A DNA stretch of 64,000 nt from an uncultured Cellulomonadaceae bacterium. Lineage in GTDB: Bacteria; Actinomycetota; Actinomycetes; Actinomycetales; Cellulomonadaceae. Position 1 is the first letter of the stretch. Each line of letters opens with the position of its first letter. The notes below the pieces were generated by a model. It was not told the origin of the DNA. It searched no databases and saw only the letters and a program-made list of their open reading frames with translations. Where the stretch lies: NCBI GenBank assembly GCA_947495165.1, contig CANLXM010000003.1, positions 124,001-188,000 on the forward strand, in the 5' to 3' direction. Below, piece after piece: positions 26,362 through 36,112 of the stretch. A program made the position numbers and the translations under genes.

Positions 26362-28346
26362 CCTATGCCTTCGACCCCCTGGTGCCGCGGGAGATCGACC
26401 TTCCCACGACGGTGCCGCTCGACCCGGACGCCGACCTCTCGGTGCTCGACGACGCCAAGATCTTCGAGGTCCCGGCCGACCCCGCGCAGTGGCCCCGGTG
26501 GCGCGCGCAGCTGACCCGGTGGCGCACGGAGGCGCGGGAGCGGCTCGGGTACGTCGACGACCTTTACACCACCCCGGAGCGCACCTGGGCGGCGGGCTGC
26601 CGGACGGTGGCCCAGGTGTGGCTGTGGGACGAGCTGCTGTACTCGTTCGACGAGCACCGGTTCACGCCTGAGCGCTTCCTCGCCGACGCCGAGCAGCGGT
26701 TCGCCGGCCTCGACGCCGTCGTGCTCTGGCACGCCTATCCCGTCATCGGCATCGACGACCGCAACCAGTGGGACTTCTACCGCGACGTCCCGGGCCTGCC
26801 CGCGCTGGTCGACGCGCTGCACGCTGCCGGTCTCCGGGTGTTCCTGGACTACAACCCGTGGGACACCGGAACGCGCCGGGGCGACGACGACGTCACGGAG
26901 CTCGCCGCGGTGATCACCGAGCTGGACGCCGACGGGGTCTTCCTCGACACGCTGCGCAAGGCCGACCCGCACCTGGTCGAGACGCTCGAGCGCGCGCGGC
27001 CCGGGATCGTGCTCGAGGGCGAGTCCAAGCTCGCGACCGAGCGGATCGTCGACCACGCCTCCTCGTGGGCGCAGTGGTTCGCGGACTCTGAGGTGCCCGG
27101 GGTCCTGCGCGCGCACTGGTACGAGCGCCGCCACATGCAGCACCACGTGCGCCGCTGGCACCGCGACCACAGCGGCGAGCTGCTGTCCGCCTGGCTCAAC
27201 GGGGCGGGGATGATGGTGTGGGAGGTCGTGTTCGGCGTCTGGGTCGGCTGGAACCGGCGGGACGCCGCGACCCTGCGGCGCATGCTCGCCGTGCAGCGCG
27301 CAGCCCACGGCCTGCTCACCACGGGGGAGTGGACCCCGCTCGACGACGCCGTCGCTCCCACGAGCGGCGCGGTCGCCTCGAGCTTCAGCGCCGACGGCGT
27401 CACGCTCCTGACGATCGCGAACCCCGGCGAGCGCGACCTGACGCTGTACCTGGCGGGTCGGTGCCTCGACCTGCTGGCCCCTGACGCAGAGGTCGAGGAG
27501 CCCGGCGCCCGGCAGGTGCTCGTGCCGGCCCGCGGCGTGGCTGCGGTGGTGCGGCTCGCGGACGGAGCCGCGATGCCGACGTGGGTGGCGCAGGTGCGCG
27601 ACGCCGTCGGCGACCTCGCGCACGACCCCGACGCGTCCTTCGCCCACCGCGTCGCCCGGCGGGTGCCGCCCCCGAGCGTCGGGCCGGTCCCGCGCGCGCC
27701 GCGGGACGCCGTCGTCGTCCCCTTCGGCGAGCACGTCCTCACCGTCCGCTACCGCGCCCGGGAGACCGGCATGTACGACGGCGCCCCGTACGTCGACGAG
27801 TGGAAGCCGCTGCCCCCGCGCCTGCACGACGCCCGCACCCTCGAGCGGCACGTCCGCCTCGCCGCCCCCGTCGCCGTCGCGGCCCGCGCCGTCACCAACG
27901 CGGAGTACGCCGTTTTCCTGTCCGAGACCGGCTACACGCCCGCCATGGGGCACCGCCACGTCGCGCACTGGGAGGACGGAGCGCCCGCTCCCGGCACGGC
28001 GGACGAGCCCGTCACCCACGTCGACCTCGACGACGCGCGGGCCTACTGCGCCTGGGCGGGCGGCCGGCTGCCGACCGAGGACGAGTGGCAGCTCGCCGCA
28101 GCCAGCCACGACGTGCCCGACGGGGTGTGGAGCTGGACCGAGAGCGAGCACAGCGACGGCCGCACCCGGTTCGCGATGCTCAAGGGCGGCTCCCACGTGG
28201 GTGCGACCGGTTCCGACTGGTACTTCGACCACGGCATCCAGCCACCCGACTTCTCCGCCAAGCTGCTGCTCCCCGGACTCGGGACGGCCCGCAGCGCCGC
28301 CATCGGCTTCCGCTGCTGCTGGACGCTCGCCGAGGAGGGCGCATGA
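26358..28346 (+). CDS. TIM-barrel glycosidase-like protein fused to a formylglycine-generating-enzyme-like domain
   Basis: 662 residues. Residues about 90-330 look like a TIM barrel of the glycoside-hydrolase type (DAVVLWHAYPVIG, LRVFLDYNPWDTGT, ADGVFLDTLRKAD, GIVLEGESK), with acidic residues at strand ends, followed by a beta-sandwich (to about 400). The C-terminal 180 residues match the SUMF1/EgtB/PvdO (FGE-sulfatase) family: VTNAEYAVFLSETGY, DDARAYCAWAGGRLPTEDEW, WSWTES, LKGGS, GFRCC. No signal peptide, so cytoplasmic. The fusion may combine glycan handling with an FGE-like binding or oxidase module; activity unknown. Confidence 0.78.
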   Translation: MTYAFDPLVPREIDLPTTVPLDPDADLSVLDDAKIFEVPADPAQWPRWRAQLTRWRTEARERLGYVDDLYTTPERTWAAGCRTVAQVWLWDELLYSFDEHRFTPERFLADAEQRFAGLDAVVLWHAYPVIGIDDRNQWDFYRDVPGLPALVDALHAAGLRVFLDYNPWDTGTRRGDDDVTELAAVITELDADGVFLDTLRKADPHLVETLERARPGIVLEGESKLATERIVDHASSWAQWFADSEVPGVLRAHWYERRHMQHHVRRWHRDHSGELLSAWLNGAGMMVWEVVFGVWVGWNRRDAATLRRMLAVQRAAHGLLTTGEWTPLDDAVAPTSGAVASSFSADGVTLLTIANPGERDLTLYLAGRCLDLLAPDAEVEEPGARQVLVPARGVAAVVRLADGAAMPTWVAQVRDAVGDLAHDPDASFAHRVARRVPPPSVGPVPRAPRDAVVVPFGEHVLTVRYRARETGMYDGAPYVDEWKPLPPRLHDARTLERHVRLAAPVAVAARAVTNAEYAVFLSETGYTPAMGHRHVAHWEDGAPAPGTADEPVTHVDLDDARAYCAWAGGRLPTEDEWQLAAASHDVPDGVWSWTESEHSDGRTRFAMLKGGSHVGATGSDWYFDHGIQPPDFSAKLLLPGLGTARSAAIGFRCCWTLAEEGA

Positions 28347-29551
28347 CCGTCTCCCGTGACCCGCGCGCCGGGGCGCTCGCGGGCCTGCGCGTCCTCGACG
28401 TCTCGACCCTCTTCGCCGGTCCGATGGCCGCGATGCACCTGGGCGACATGGGCGCCGACGTCATCAAGGTCGAGCACCCCGACCGCCCCGACCCCTCACG
28501 CGGGCACGGCGCCGCCAAGGACGGGGTGAACCTGTGGTGGAAGACGCTCGGGCGCAACAAGCGCACGGTCACGATGAACCTCTCCAGCCCCGGCGGACGT
28601 CGCGCCTTTCTCGCGCTCGCGGCGACGGCCGACGTCGTGATCGAGAACTTCCGCCCCGGGACCCTCGAGCGGTGGGACCTCGGGTACGACGTGCTGTCGG
28701 CCGAGAACCCCGGCCTGGTGCTCGCCCGGGTGAGCGGCTTCGGGCAGTACGGGCCCTACCGGACGCGCCCTGGCTTCGGCACCCTCGCCGAGGCCATGAG
28801 CGGGTTCGCCGCGATGACCGGGGAACCGGACGGCCCGCCGACCCTGCCGCCGTTCGGGCTCGCCGACGGCGTCGCGTCGCTGGCGACCGCGTACGCCGTG
28901 ATGGTCGCGCTGCACGCCCGGCGCGAGCGCGGCCACGGCGAGGAGATCGACGTCGCGATCATCGAGCCGATCCTCGCGATGCTCGGTCCCCAGATCACCC
29001 GCTGGGACCAGACCCGCACCGTGCAGGAGCGCACCGGCAACCGGTCCTCGAACAACGCCCCCCGCAACACCTACCTGACGCGGGACGGGAGCTGGGTCGC
29101 GGTGTCGACGTCGGCGCAGTCGATCGCCGAGCGCGTCATGGTCCTCGTCGGGCGCCCCGACCTGATCGCCGAGCCGTGGTTCGCCTCCGGCCGGGGCCGC
29201 GCGGCGCACGCCGACGTGCTCGACGACGCGGTGGGCTCGTGGATCGCGGCCCGCGACCGCGACGAGGTCGTGGCCGAGTTCGAACGCGCCCAGGCGGCCG
29301 TCGCCCCGATCTACACGGCGGCCGACATCGTCGCCGACCCGCAGTTCCAGGCGATCGGGACCATCCACGAGATCGAGGACCCCGAGCTCGGTCCCCTGCA
29401 GATGCAAGGGCCGCTGTTCCGCCTGTCCGGCCACGACGGCGTCATCCAGCACACGGGGCGCCCGCACGGCGCCGACACCGACGCAGTGCTGACGGAGCTG
29501 GGCCTCGACGCTGCGGCGATCGCCGAGCTGCGGGACCAAGGAGCCATATGA
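28343..29551 (+). CDS. CaiB/BaiF-type (family III) CoA-transferase
   Basis: 402 residues, normal family length. GLRVLDVSTLFAGPMAAMHLGDMGADVIKVE is the N-terminal signature; Asp175 in FGLADGVASLA aligns with the catalytic aspartate that forms the acyl anhydride in formyl-CoA transferase. Such enzymes move CoA between carboxylic acids, for example succinyl-CoA to malate, citramalate or oxalate. Followed directly by a CitE-type lyase, it probably activates the acid part of the imported compound. 4-bp overlaps with both neighbours. Confidence 0.92.
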   Translation: MTVSRDPRAGALAGLRVLDVSTLFAGPMAAMHLGDMGADVIKVEHPDRPDPSRGHGAAKDGVNLWWKTLGRNKRTVTMNLSSPGGRRAFLALAATADVVIENFRPGTLERWDLGYDVLSAENPGLVLARVSGFGQYGPYRTRPGFGTLAEAMSGFAAMTGEPDGPPTLPPFGLADGVASLATAYAVMVALHARRERGHGEEIDVAIIEPILAMLGPQITRWDQTRTVQERTGNRSSNNAPRNTYLTRDGSWVAVSTSAQSIAERVMVLVGRPDLIAEPWFASGRGRAAHADVLDDAVGSWIAARDRDEVVAEFERAQAAVAPIYTAADIVADPQFQAIGTIHEIEDPELGPLQMQGPLFRLSGHDGVIQHTGRPHGADTDAVLTELGLDAAAIAELRDQGAI

Positions 29552-30366
29552 CCGCGCGCCTCGCTCTGACCTACCTCTACGTCCCCGGCGATCGCCCGGA
29601 CCGGGTGCGCAAGGCGCTCGCGTCCGACGCCGACGTCGTGCTGTGCGACCTCGAGGACGCGGTCGCGCCCGGGCACAAGGACGAGGCCCGCACCGCCCTC
29701 GCCGGCGCCCTCGCCGGGGTCGGGCGGCCCGTGCAGGTGCGCGTCAACGACCTCGCGAGCGCGTGGGCGGCCGACGACCTGGCGCTGGTCCGAGCGCTTC
29801 CTGCGGCCGTCGGCGTGCGCGTGCCCAAGGTCGAGGACGCGAGCGTGGTCCACGAGGTCGCGGCCGCCGTTCCCGGCCGCGCGCTGCACCTCTTGGTCGA
29901 GTCGGCGCTCGGGGTGGAGCGCGCGTTCGAGCTCGCGCGGTCGCACCCCCAGGTGGCGAGCCTCGGGCTGGGGGAGGCCGACCTCCGTTCGGAGCTCGGC
30001 GTCGACGACGACGGGCTCGGCTGGATCCGGTCCCGGATCGTCGTCGCGGCCCGGGCCGCCGGCCTGGTGCCGCCGATCATGTCGGTCTATCCGCACGTCG
30101 ACGACCCTGGCGGGCTCGCGGAGTCGTGCGCACGGGGTCGCAGCCTCGGGTTCCGGGGACGCGCGGCGATCCACCCACGCCAGCTCGGGACGATCCGGGA
30201 GGCGTTCCTCCCGTCCGCCGTCGAGCTGGCGCGGGCGCGGGCCGTCGTCGCCGCGGTGGAGTCGGCCCGCGCGTCGGGGACGGGCACGGCCGTGCTGCCC
30301 GACGGCGGCTTCGTCGATGTGGCGATGCTGGCCGCCGCGCGCGCCGTGCTGGACCTCGAACGCTGA
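29548..30366 (+). CDS. CitE/HpcH-type acyl-CoA lyase
   Basis: 272 residues, the size of CitE-like lyases. Motifs: YLYVPGDRPDRVRKAL, LCDLEDAVAP, LLVESALGVERAF, LGLGEADLRSELG (acidic metal ligand) and FRGRAAIHPRQL. Members cleave malyl-, citramalyl- or citryl-CoA to acetyl-CoA and a keto acid with a Mg ion. With the upstream CoA-transferase it makes a two-step route from a hydroxy diacid to central metabolism, ending the operon. It is convergent with the Cys-rich protein, 5 bp between stops, with no visible terminator. Confidence 0.92.
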   Translation: MTARLALTYLYVPGDRPDRVRKALASDADVVLCDLEDAVAPGHKDEARTALAGALAGVGRPVQVRVNDLASAWAADDLALVRALPAAVGVRVPKVEDASVVHEVAAAVPGRALHLLVESALGVERAFELARSHPQVASLGLGEADLRSELGVDDDGLGWIRSRIVVAARAAGLVPPIMSVYPHVDDPGGLAESCARGRSLGFRGRAAIHPRQLGTIREAFLPSAVELARARAVVAAVESARASGTGTAVLPDGGFVDVAMLAAARAVLDLER

Positions 30367-30371
30367 GGGTG

Positions 30372-30767
30372 TCAGGCCGCGAGCAGCTCGCGGCAGGCCT
30401 GGGCGCAGGCGCGGCACGCCTCGGCACAGACCTTGCAGTGCTCGTGCATCTGGGCATGGGACGCGCACTCGTCGCCGCACGCCTCGCAGGCCGTGATGCA
30501 CGCCTCGAGCAGCGCGCGGGCGGTCGCGACGTCGGACTCACCGACGCGGCTGAGCACGCTCGCCGTCGCCGCGCAGACGTCGGCGCAGTCGAGGTCCGTG
30601 CGGATGCAGCGGCGCAGGTCCGCCACCATGTCCTCGCTCAGACACGCGTCCGCGCACGTCGTGCACGCCTGGGCGCACGCTCCCAGCGCGTCGATGGCCG
30701 CGCTCAGGCGCCCGGGGTCCCACGCCGGGGTGGCGGGGTGGGTGGCGATCATGGACGAGCTGGTCAT
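30372..30767 (-). CDS. Cys-rich four-helix bundle copper-binding protein
   Basis: 131 residues, four helices packed with cysteines in C-x-x-C-x-x-x-C type patterns (ACAQACTTCADACLS; CIRTDLDCADVCAA; CITACEACGDECASH; CKVCAEACRACAQAC) plus several His. This matches the DUF326/Csp family that stores Cu(I) inside the bundle. No signal peptide or Tat motif, so cytosolic, Csp3-like. The ATG has a strong GGAGGT ribosome site 6 bases upstream, unlike most solitary genes here. Sequence alone does not prove copper storage. Confidence 0.88.
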   Translation of the reverse strand: MTSSSMIATHPATPAWDPGRLSAAIDALGACAQACTTCADACLSEDMVADLRRCIRTDLDCADVCAATASVLSRVGESDVATARALLEACITACEACGDECASHAQMHEHCKVCAEACRACAQACRELLAA

Positions 30768-30844
30768 GGCATACCTCCGGTCTCGACGTGGTCAGGACCA
30801 CTCCACCGTAGGCACGCGTCCGGCGCCGTGCATCCCCGCGGGGG

Positions 30845-31480
30845 TCACCCCAGGTAGTCGGTCGTCCAGCGGTGCAGGTCGTCGCGCAGGACGTCCTCGT
30901 GGGAGCCCTGGCCCCGGTCGTACGGGAACACCAGGTGCGGCAGGCCGGCGATCTCGCGCACCGTGAACAGCTCGCCGCGGCGCGGGTGCTGGCACACGTC
31001 GAGGTAGTTGGCGTGCTCGGGCTCGATCGCGATGTATCGCGCCCCGGGCGCGACGCCGGCCTCCTTGAGCGCATCCCACTCGGCCGCGGCCTTCTTGGTC
31101 CCGGCGTCCGCGAACATGCCGGTGCGTGGGCGGTCGATCTTCAGGCTGCGTCCGGCGACGTACGGGACCCATCCGCCGTCGGCAAGGAGGCAGAGGTTGG
31201 AGCCGATCATCCACCCTTCGAGGCCCGTGGTCTCGAAGGAGTCGAACGCGACGCGTCCCGCCGTGGCCGGCTTCTTCAGCAGCAGCGGAGCCGTGGGCAC
31301 CTTGCGGCGCAGGAACGTCTTGGCGGCGCGGCGCAGCTCGAGCTCGGTCTCGGCCAGCACGCTCGCGTGGTCCCAGGCGGGCGCACCGTGCGGCGCGGGC
31401 ACGGAAGGTTCCACGCGTCCCACGGACGGGGCGGAGACTGCAGTCGGGGGGCTCACGGTAGAGACATCGTCGGCTCTCAT
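30845..31480 (-). CDS. Hypothetical protein
   Basis: 211 residues; I do not recognise the family. A Ser/Pro/Val-rich 35-residue start leads into a charged helix ([19 protein letters not shown]), then a mixed alpha/beta region with [32 protein letters not shown] and a Tyr/Trp-ending C-terminus. No membrane segment, signal or catalytic motif. The ATG at 31480 was preferred over an in-frame start further out because TACGGT sits 7 bases before it. Divergent from rnhA. Confidence 0.7.
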   Translation of the reverse strand: MRADDVSTVSPPTAVSAPSVGRVEPSVPAPHGAPAWDHASVLAETELELRRAAKTFLRRKVPTAPLLLKKPATAGRVAFDSFETTGLEGWMIGSNLCLLADGGWVPYVAGRSLKIDRPRTGMFADAGTKKAAAEWDALKEAGVAPGARYIAIEPEHANYLDVCQHPRRGELFTVREIAGLPHLVFPYDRGQGSHEDVLRDDLHRWTTDYLG

Positions 31481-31487
31481 GCAGCAC

Positions 31488-31493
31488 ACCGTA
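31488..31493 (-). promoter_or_regulatory. Predicted leaderless -10 for the hypothetical gene
   Basis: Minus-strand TACGGT, 7 bases before the ATG at 31480. Confidence 0.45.
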
Positions 31494-31599
31494 GCGGGCT
31501 CGGCGCGCGGCGGGAAGGGTGCCGTGGGAGCGCGGTCACAATCGTGACCTGCGCCGGGGCATATGTCCGGTCTGGAACGAGTCTGGTTAGGGCGCACCG

Positions 31600-31605
31600 T
31601 AGGCT
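31600..31605 (+). promoter_or_regulatory. Predicted leaderless -10 for rnhA
   Basis: TAGGCT, 7 bases before the GTG at 31613; no ribosome site is present. Confidence 0.45.
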
Positions 31606-31612
31606 GAGCCGC

Positions 31613-32149
31613 GTGACGACTTTCGACAGCCCTCGTGCCGACGCAGCCCTCCGGTCACCCATCGACCCGCAGGTCGGTACCGAGACCAGCTCCGACGCCG
31701 AGGCGCCGCAGGTCGTGGAGATGTGGACCGACGGCGCGTGCAAGGGCAACCCCGGCGTGGGCGGCTGGGGCGCGTGGATGCGGTTCGGCGAGCACGAGCG
31801 CGAGCTGTTCGGCGGCGAGGCGCACACCACGAACAATCGGATGGAGCTCCTCGCGGTCATCCGGGGGCTGCGTGCCCTCAATAGGCCGTGCCGGGTGATC
31901 CTGCACGTCGACTCGTCCTACGTGATGAAGGGCATGACCACCTGGCTCGCCGGGTGGAAGCGCAACGGCTGGCGCACGGGCGACAAGAAGCCCGTCAAGA
32001 ACATGGAGCTGTGGCAGGAGCTCGAGACCGAGGTCGCCCGCCACGACGTCGAGTGGCGCTGGGTGAAGGGTCACTCGGGCGACCCGGGCAACGAGCGCGC
32101 CGACCAGCTCGCCAACCGCGGCGTGGACCAGGTGCGCGCCGGGCGCTGA
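31613..32149 (+). CDS. rnhA: Ribonuclease HI
   Basis: 178 residues. Cleaves the RNA strand of RNA-DNA hybrids. A 35-residue Ser/Asp/Glu-rich lead precedes the RNase H core. Catalytic acidic residues are visible in [28 protein letters not shown] and [13 protein letters not shown] (D-E-D-D), with the basic handle region [23 protein letters not shown] start with a leaderless-type -10. Convergent with mqo; only a weak short hairpin lies between. Confidence 0.95.
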   Translation: MTTFDSPRADAALRSPIDPQVGTETSSDAEAPQVVEMWTDGACKGNPGVGGWGAWMRFGEHERELFGGEAHTTNNRMELLAVIRGLRALNRPCRVILHVDSSYVMKGMTTWLAGWKRNGWRTGDKKPVKNMELWQELETEVARHDVEWRWVKGHSGDPGNERADQLANRGVDQVRAGR

Positions 32150-32193
32150 CGGACGCCGGGTCCGGCGACGCGGTCAGGCCCGCAGGGCTCGGC

Positions 32194-33684
32194 TCAGCGC
32201 CCGGCCTCGACGTCGGCGTCCGCGTCGACCTCGGCGTCGAGCGCGGCGCGCTCCTCCGGGGTGTCCCAGTCCGCGCCGACCGACGGCGCGATCGCCGCGA
32301 GGTGCTGGCGCCAGCGCGGAGCGTCCGTGGGGAAGCAGCGCTCGAGCAGCTTGATCATGGCCCACGCGGCCGTCGAGGCGCCCGGCGAGGCGCCCATGAG
32401 GCCCGCGATCGTGCCGTCCGCGGATGCGACGACCTCGGTGCCGAACTCCAGGCGCCCGCCCTTCTTCGCGTCGCGCTTCATGATCTGCACGCGCTGGCCG
32501 GCGGTGATGAGCTCCCAGTCACGCGGGTGCGCCGACGGCATGAAACCCCGCAGCGTGCGGAACTTGACCTCGGGCGACGCCGTGACCTCCTTGACGAGGT
32601 ACGCCGTCAGATCCATGTTGTCGAGGCCGGCACCAGCCATCGTGACGATGTTGTCGGGCCGGATCGACGTGAACAGGTCGAGCAGCGAGCCCTTCTTCAG
32701 GTACTTGGTGCTGAACCCGGCGTAGGGGCCGAACATGAGCGCGGCCTCGCCGTCGACGACGCGGGTGTCGAGGTGCGGGACGGACATGGGCGGGGACCCG
32801 ACCTCTGCCTTGCCGTACACCTTCGCGTGGTGCTGCGCGACGATCTCCGGGTTGGTCGTGCGCAGGAACTGCCCCGAGATGGGGAAGCCGCCGTAGCCCT
32901 TGGCCTCGGGGATTCCGGCCTTCTGCAGGAGCGGGAGGGCGCCACCGCCGGCGCCCACGAACACGAACCGGGCGTTGACCGAGCGACGCGCCGGCGCCGC
33001 GTTCCACCGCAGGTCCTTGACGCGCACGTCCCACGAGCCGTCACGGCGCTGCTTGAGGCCGCGGACCTCGTGCTGGAGGTGCATGTGGGCCCCGTGGGCC
33101 TCGAGGTGCGCGAACAGCAGGCGCGTGAGCGACCCGAAGTCCACGTCCGTGCCCCCGGTGACGCGCGTCGCCGCGACGGGAGCGCCGTCGTCGGCCCGCT
33201 CGGCCATGAGCAGGGGCGCCCACTGCGCGATCACGGTGGGGTCGTCGGAGAACTCCATGTCGGAGAACAGGGGGTGCGCGGACATCGCGGCGTGGCGACG
33301 GCGCAGGAAGTCCACGTTCTCCTCGCCGTGCACGAACGTCATGTGCGGCGTCGGGCTCAGGAACGCGCTCGTGTCCGGCAGCGCGCCGGTCGAGACCAGG
33401 TGGTGCCAGAACTCGCGGGAGACCTCGAACTGCTCGTTGATCGTGACCGCCTTGGCGATGTCGATCGAGCCGTCCTCGCGCTCGGGTGTGTAGTTCAGCT
33501 CGCACAGCGCTGCGTGGCCGGTGCCGGCGTTGTTCCACGGGTTGGAGCTCTCGAGGGCCACGTCGTCGAGCCGCTCGAAGATCTCGATCTGCCACGTGGG
33601 CTCGAGGAGCGAGAGCAGGGACCCGAGGGTCGCGCTCATGATGCCGCCGCCGATGAGGACTACGTCTACCTTGTGCTCCGTCAC
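32194..33684 (-). CDS. mqo: Malate:quinone oxidoreductase
   Basis: 496 residues, the normal length. Membrane-associated FAD enzyme oxidising malate to oxaloacetate and passing electrons to menaquinone. The FAD-binding VVLIGGGIMSATLG is at the N-terminus; NAGTGHAALCELNYTP, TPHMTFVHGEENVDFLRRR and FVGAGGGALPLLQKAGIPE are family signatures. GTG start with minus-strand TAGCAT 6 bases before it. The long inverted repeat at 33789 lies between this gene and the divergent pip. Confidence 0.97.
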   Translation of the reverse strand: MTEHKVDVVLIGGGIMSATLGSLLSLLEPTWQIEIFERLDDVALESSNPWNNAGTGHAALCELNYTPEREDGSIDIAKAVTINEQFEVSREFWHHLVSTGALPDTSAFLSPTPHMTFVHGEENVDFLRRRHAAMSAHPLFSDMEFSDDPTVIAQWAPLLMAERADDGAPVAATRVTGGTDVDFGSLTRLLFAHLEAHGAHMHLQHEVRGLKQRRDGSWDVRVKDLRWNAAPARRSVNARFVFVGAGGGALPLLQKAGIPEAKGYGGFPISGQFLRTTNPEIVAQHHAKVYGKAEVGSPPMSVPHLDTRVVDGEAALMFGPYAGFSTKYLKKGSLLDLFTSIRPDNIVTMAGAGLDNMDLTAYLVKEVTASPEVKFRTLRGFMPSAHPRDWELITAGQRVQIMKRDAKKGGRLEFGTEVVASADGTIAGLMGASPGASTAAWAMIKLLERCFPTDAPRWRQHLAAIAPSVGADWDTPEERAALDAEVDADADVEAGR

Positions 33685-33690
33685 CGTTTG

Positions 33691-33696
33691 ATGCTA
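33691..33696 (-). promoter_or_regulatory. Predicted leaderless -10 for mqo
   Basis: Minus-strand TAGCAT, 6 bases before the GTG at 33684. Confidence 0.5.
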
Positions 33697-33763
33697 GGTC
33701 GCTGACCTGGGCCGAAAGGCCCAGATCTCACCCCTCGCACTGTGATCCTCCCCACACGCCTGA

Positions 33764-34849
<1,086 letters not shown>

Positions 34850-34865
34850 CCTCTCCGCACGGCGA

Positions 34866-34914
34866 AAGAATGGGCGCGATATGTCGTTCGCCACGACAGA
34901 TCGCGCCCATTCTT
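34866..34914. terminator. Bidirectional hairpin terminator between pip and ku
   Basis: AAGAATGGGCGCGAT (34866-34880) pairs perfectly with ATCGCGCCCATTCTT (34900-34914); after one mismatch TGTCG/CGACA extends the stem. It lies between two convergent stops, and T-rich flanks occur on both strands (TTCTTCTTC on plus, CTTTC on minus), fitting a two-way terminator. Confidence 0.75.
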
Positions 34915-34939
34915 CTTCGAGGGGGCGTGACCGGGTTGG

Positions 34940-36010
34940 TCAGCTGGCCTTCTTGCGGGCGGCGGGCTTCTTCGTCTCCGACTTGGCGGCGGGCTTCTTG
35001 GCCGCGGGCTTCTTCGCGGGTGCCTTCTTGACGGTCGACTTCGTGGGCTCGGCTTCGGCGTCGGCTTCCTCGTCCTTGGCGTCGGGCTTCTTCGCCGCGG
35101 GCTTGCGCGTCGTGGTCTTCTTCTTGGCAGGAGGGGCGTCGTCGGCCTCGTCCGCCTGGTCGTCGTCCGCCTCGTCGTCAGCCGAGGACTCCGCTGCCTC
35201 CGCCTGGCCGGTCCGCTTCGCCCGTGAGGACTCGACGCTGCGGCGCAGCGCCTCCATCAGGTCGATGACGTCGCCGCCCGCATCCTCGTCGGCGTCGGGC
35301 TTCTTGCCGAACGTCGCGTCGGTATCGATCGCGTCGCCCGCCTCGATCTTCGCCTCGACGAGCTTGCGCAGCTCCTCCTGGTACTCGTCGGTGTACTGCT
35401 CGGGCTCGAAGTCGCTCGAGAACGACTCGACGAGCGCCGAGGACATCTTCATCTCCTGCGGGGAGATCTTGACGTCCGCGGTGGCCTTGGGGAAGTCGGC
35501 GTCGCGCACCTCGTCGGCCCACAGCAGCGTCTGCACCGTGAGCACGCCCTCCCGCACCCGCAGGGCTGCCAGCCGGGTCTTCTGGCGCAGCGCGAACCGG
35601 ACGATCGCCGTCCGGTCCGTCTCCTCGAGCGTGCGGCGCAGCAGGACGTAGGCCTTGGGGGACTTGGAGTCGGGCTCCAGGTAGTAGGTGCGGTCGAACA
35701 GCACAGGGTCGATCTGGTCGGACGGCACGAACTCCACGACCTCGATCTCGCGGTTCTGCTCTGACGGCAGCACCGCGAAGTCGTCCTTCGTCAGCACGAC
35801 CGTGTGCTCGCCGTCGTCGTAGGCCCGGTCGATGTGCTCGTACGGGATGGTCTGCCCGCACACCTCGCAGGTGCGGTGGTAGCGGATGCGGCCGCCGTCG
35901 TCGTCGTGCACCTGGTGCAGGGGGACGTCGTGGCTCTCGAGGGCGCTGTAGAGCTTGACCGGCACGTTGACCAGCCCGAACGTGATGGCGCCCTTCCAGA
36001 TCGATCGCAT
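34940..36010 (-). CDS. ku: Non-homologous end-joining protein Ku
   Basis: 356 residues. Homodimeric DNA-end-binding ring that recruits LigD. The core (residues 1-255) begins MRSIWKGAITFGLVNVPVKL and includes the YHRTCEVCGQTI segment and YLEPD. The C-terminal 100 residues are low-complexity: an acidic stretch followed by Lys/Ala/Pro-rich repeats (PAKKPAAKKP), like the basic tails of some actinobacterial Ku proteins that bind DNA along its length. Divergent from ligD, 102 bp apart. Confidence 0.97.
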   Translation of the reverse strand: MRSIWKGAITFGLVNVPVKLYSALESHDVPLHQVHDDDGGRIRYHRTCEVCGQTIPYEHIDRAYDDGEHTVVLTKDDFAVLPSEQNREIEVVEFVPSDQIDPVLFDRTYYLEPDSKSPKAYVLLRRTLEETDRTAIVRFALRQKTRLAALRVREGVLTVQTLLWADEVRDADFPKATADVKISPQEMKMSSALVESFSSDFEPEQYTDEYQEELRKLVEAKIEAGDAIDTDATFGKKPDADEDAGGDVIDLMEALRRSVESSRAKRTGQAEAAESSADDEADDDQADEADDAPPAKKKTTTRKPAAKKPDAKDEEADAEAEPTKSTVKKAPAKKPAAKKPAAKSETKKPAARKKAS

Positions 36011-36112
36011 AGCACCAGTGAAGCGCGAACTTCCGCGGCGCGCGCGTCGGGAGAGCCTCAGATCCGCGACGTTCGGCGGGCGCGGGCGCCCCGACGGCGG
36101 CACCATGGCCCC

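Noticed and set aside
25173..28232. A 1019-codon minus-strand open frame across the ribokinase and fusion genes
   Set aside because: Composition is shadow-like and the plus strand has two well-supported overlapping genes with family motifs.
32154..32167. Short hairpin CGCCG/CGGCG as the rnhA-mqo terminator
   Set aside because: Only a 5-bp stem with a 4-base loop and no U-run; chance occurrence is likely in this GC-rich gap.
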